The notes under the pieces: model-generated
What the model was told of the DNA's origin: nothing
What the model saw: the letters and a program-made list of their open reading frames with translations, nothing else
Database searches by the model: none
Program-made: the position numbers and the translations under genes
Part shown: positions 62,756 to 64,000 of the stretch, one piece after another
How positions within the stretch are numbered: the stretch's first letter is position 1
Layout of the letters: the number at the start of each line of letters is the position of its first letter
Source of the DNA: JACMMS01 sp043758775
GTDB lineage: Bacteria; Pseudomonadota; Gammaproteobacteria; Burkholderiales; Methylophilaceae
Length of the DNA stretch: 64,000 nucleotides
Direction: 5' to 3'
NCBI GenBank assembly: GCA_043758775.1
Contig: JAYVMU010000046.1
Coordinates: 62,001-126,000, forward strand

Positions 62756-64000
62756 ATGAAATCGTTAGCAGAAGCAAATCAGTTTCTAAAAGATAACAAT
62801 GTTAAATACATATTAGCTCAGTTTGTCGATATCCATGGCGTAGCTAAGGTTAAGTCGGTACCTGCAGCGCATCTGAAAGATATCTTGACAAATGGTGCTG
62901 GCTTTGCTGGTGGTGCTATATGCGGTATGGGTATCGCGCCAAACGGCCCGGATTACATGGCTGTAGGTGATTTATCCACGCTAGCTTTAATCCCATGGCA
63001 GTCAGGCTATGCACGTATTATTTGTGATGGTCACGTTGAAGGTAAGCCATATAGTTTTGATTCACGTGTTGTGTTAAAGGGTCAAGTTGACCGTTTGGCT
63101 AAAAATGGCTGGATTTTGTACACAGGTTTAGAGCCAGAGTTCTCATTACTTAAAAAAGACGAGCATGGCAATATCTTGCCTGTTGATGAAACTGATACTT
63201 TGGTAAAGCCATGTTATGACTACAAAGGTATTACACGTCAATCAGCTTTTCTTGAAAAGTTAACTGAATCACTCATTGAAGCAGGTCTCGATGTGTATCA
63301 AATTGACCATGAAGATGCTAATGGCCAGTTTGAGATTAACTACACTTATGCAGACTGTCTAAAGAGTGCTGATGACTTCATTATGTTCAAAATGGCATCT
63401 AGTGAAATCGCTAACCAGATGGGCATGATTTGCTCACTTATGCCTAAACCTTTTAGTAATCGCCCAGGTAATGGTATGCACATGCATATGTCGATTGGTG
63501 ATGGTAAGAAATCATTATTCCATGACGACTCTGATAAAACAGGACATGGCTTATCTGAATTAGCTTATCACTTTATGGCAGGTATTTTGGCGCATGCGCC
63601 AGCAATCACTGCCTTAGCTGCACCAACGGTTAACTCATATAAACGCTTGGTAGTAGGTCGTTCACTAACCGGTGCAACATGGGCTCCAGCTTATATTTCA
63701 TACGGTAATAACAACCGTTCGACTATGGTACGTATTCCGTATGGTCGTCTAGAGTTGCGCTTACCTGATGGTGGCTGTAACCCATACCTCACCACGGCTG
63801 CGGTAATCGCTGCTGGTTTAGATGGTGTCGCACGTAAATTGGATGCAGGCAAAGGCAATGCTGACAACTTGTACGACTATACGCCAGCACAGTTAAAAGC
63901 AGCAGGTATTGGTATCTTGCCGCAAAACCTGAATGAGGCAGTTCGTGCTTTAGAAGAAGATACAGTACTTCGTGAAGCGTTGGGTGTTGAGCTTACACAA
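62756..64000 (+). CDS. gmaS: Gamma-glutamylmethylamide synthetase (type III glutamine synthetase-like), 3' end cut by window
   Basis: The 415 visible residues carry glutamine synthetase-type motifs: LEPEFSLL, DHEDANGQFEINY, MPKPFSNRPGNGMHMHMSIGDG (ATP/His region), VVGRSLTGATWAPAYISYGNNNRSTMVRIPYGRLELRLPDGGCNPYL. It lacks the usual bacterial GlnA adenylylation Tyr region. The family ligates methylamine to glutamate using ATP. It follows mgdD by 30 bases in the same operon; mgsABC would be expected downstream. Confidence 0.88.
   Translation, partial: MKSLAEANQFLKDNNVKYILAQFVDIHGVAKVKSVPAAHLKDILTNGAGFAGGAICGMGIAPNGPDYMAVGDLSTLALIPWQSGYARIICDGHVEGKPYSFDSRVVLKGQVDRLAKNGWILYTGLEPEFSLLKKDEHGNILPVDETDTLVKPCYDYKGITRQSAFLEKLTESLIEAGLDVYQIDHEDANGQFEINYTYADCLKSADDFIMFKMASSEIANQMGMICSLMPKPFSNRPGNGMHMHMSIGDGKKSLFHDDSDKTGHGLSELAYHFMAGILAHAPAITALAAPTVNSYKRLVVGRSLTGATWAPAYISYGNNNRSTMVRIPYGRLELRLPDGGCNPYLTTAAVIAAGLDGVARKLDAGKGNADNLYDYTPAQLKAAGIGILPQNLNEAVRALEEDTVLREALGVELTQ

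Noticed and set aside
1..64000. CRISPR arrays, tRNA/rRNA genes, insertion sequences, prophage genes
   Set aside because: None could be recognised on either strand by reading; a tRNA or repeat search program could still find weak cases.

Overview
The window looks like chromosome of a methylotrophic betaproteobacterium of the family Methylophilaceae, most like Methylotenera. This is inferred from moderately AT-rich DNA, betaproteobacterial housekeeping order (rluC-HAD-Rieske-sppA, tsaE-amidase, mutL/miaA), a formaldehyde-activating-enzyme paralogue, and genes for dimethylamine and methylamine oxidation by the N-methylglutamate (NMG) route. No phage, insertion sequence, CRISPR array, rRNA or tRNA was seen.

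Layout. 1-7.7 kb: tail of metZ, queD, two c-di-GMP proteins (EAL; degenerate HD-GYP), rsgA, a small cytochrome c, an M48 protease and orn. 7.7-13 kb: glgA, crcB and rne, then a 0.7 kb non-coding stretch with three hairpins upstream of rne. 13-16.3 kb: rluC, HAD phosphatase, Rieske protein, S49 peptidase. 16.3-25.3 kb: carbohydrate-storage block (pgi, glgB, glgC, GH57 enzyme, malQ). 25.3-38.5 kb: queG, tsaE, amidase, MDR oxidoreductase, SUV3-like helicase, mutL, a HEPN-like orphan, miaA, dapC-like aminotransferase, EamA permease, pilU and a frameshifted pagP. 38.6-44.5 kb: SPINDLY-type TPR O-GlcNAc transferase, the MnmC activities as two overlapping genes, and a predicted lipoprotein PQQ dehydrogenase.

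44.5-64 kb is the most distinctive part, a methylated-amine island. A cupin and an EamA permease precede a four-gene dimethylamine monooxygenase set (GcvT-like protein, zinc-ribbon subunit, flavin/2Fe-2S reductase, DUF3445 haem subunit). Next come a PAS-only membrane protein, a NarX/NarL-type pair, a Fae paralogue without the catalytic histidine, HutD and HutG without other histidine-degradation genes, a GNAT protein and an XRE-cupin regulator. This regulator is divergent from mgdABCD-gmaS, which runs off the right edge. Predicted flow: dimethylamine is demethylated to methylamine plus formaldehyde; GmaS makes gamma-glutamylmethylamide; NMG synthase (mgsABC, not in the window) makes N-methylglutamate; MgdABCD oxidises it to glutamate and a one-carbon unit. 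A clear sigma70-type promoter with repeated GTTTCAT elements lies before mgdA.

The main leads are the His-less Fae paralogue, HutD/HutG as a possible N-formylglutamate clean-up module, the mgd control region, the PQQ enzyme with an altered active-site motif, the one-base lesion in pagP, and inverted repeats near rne, glgB/glgC and dmmC.
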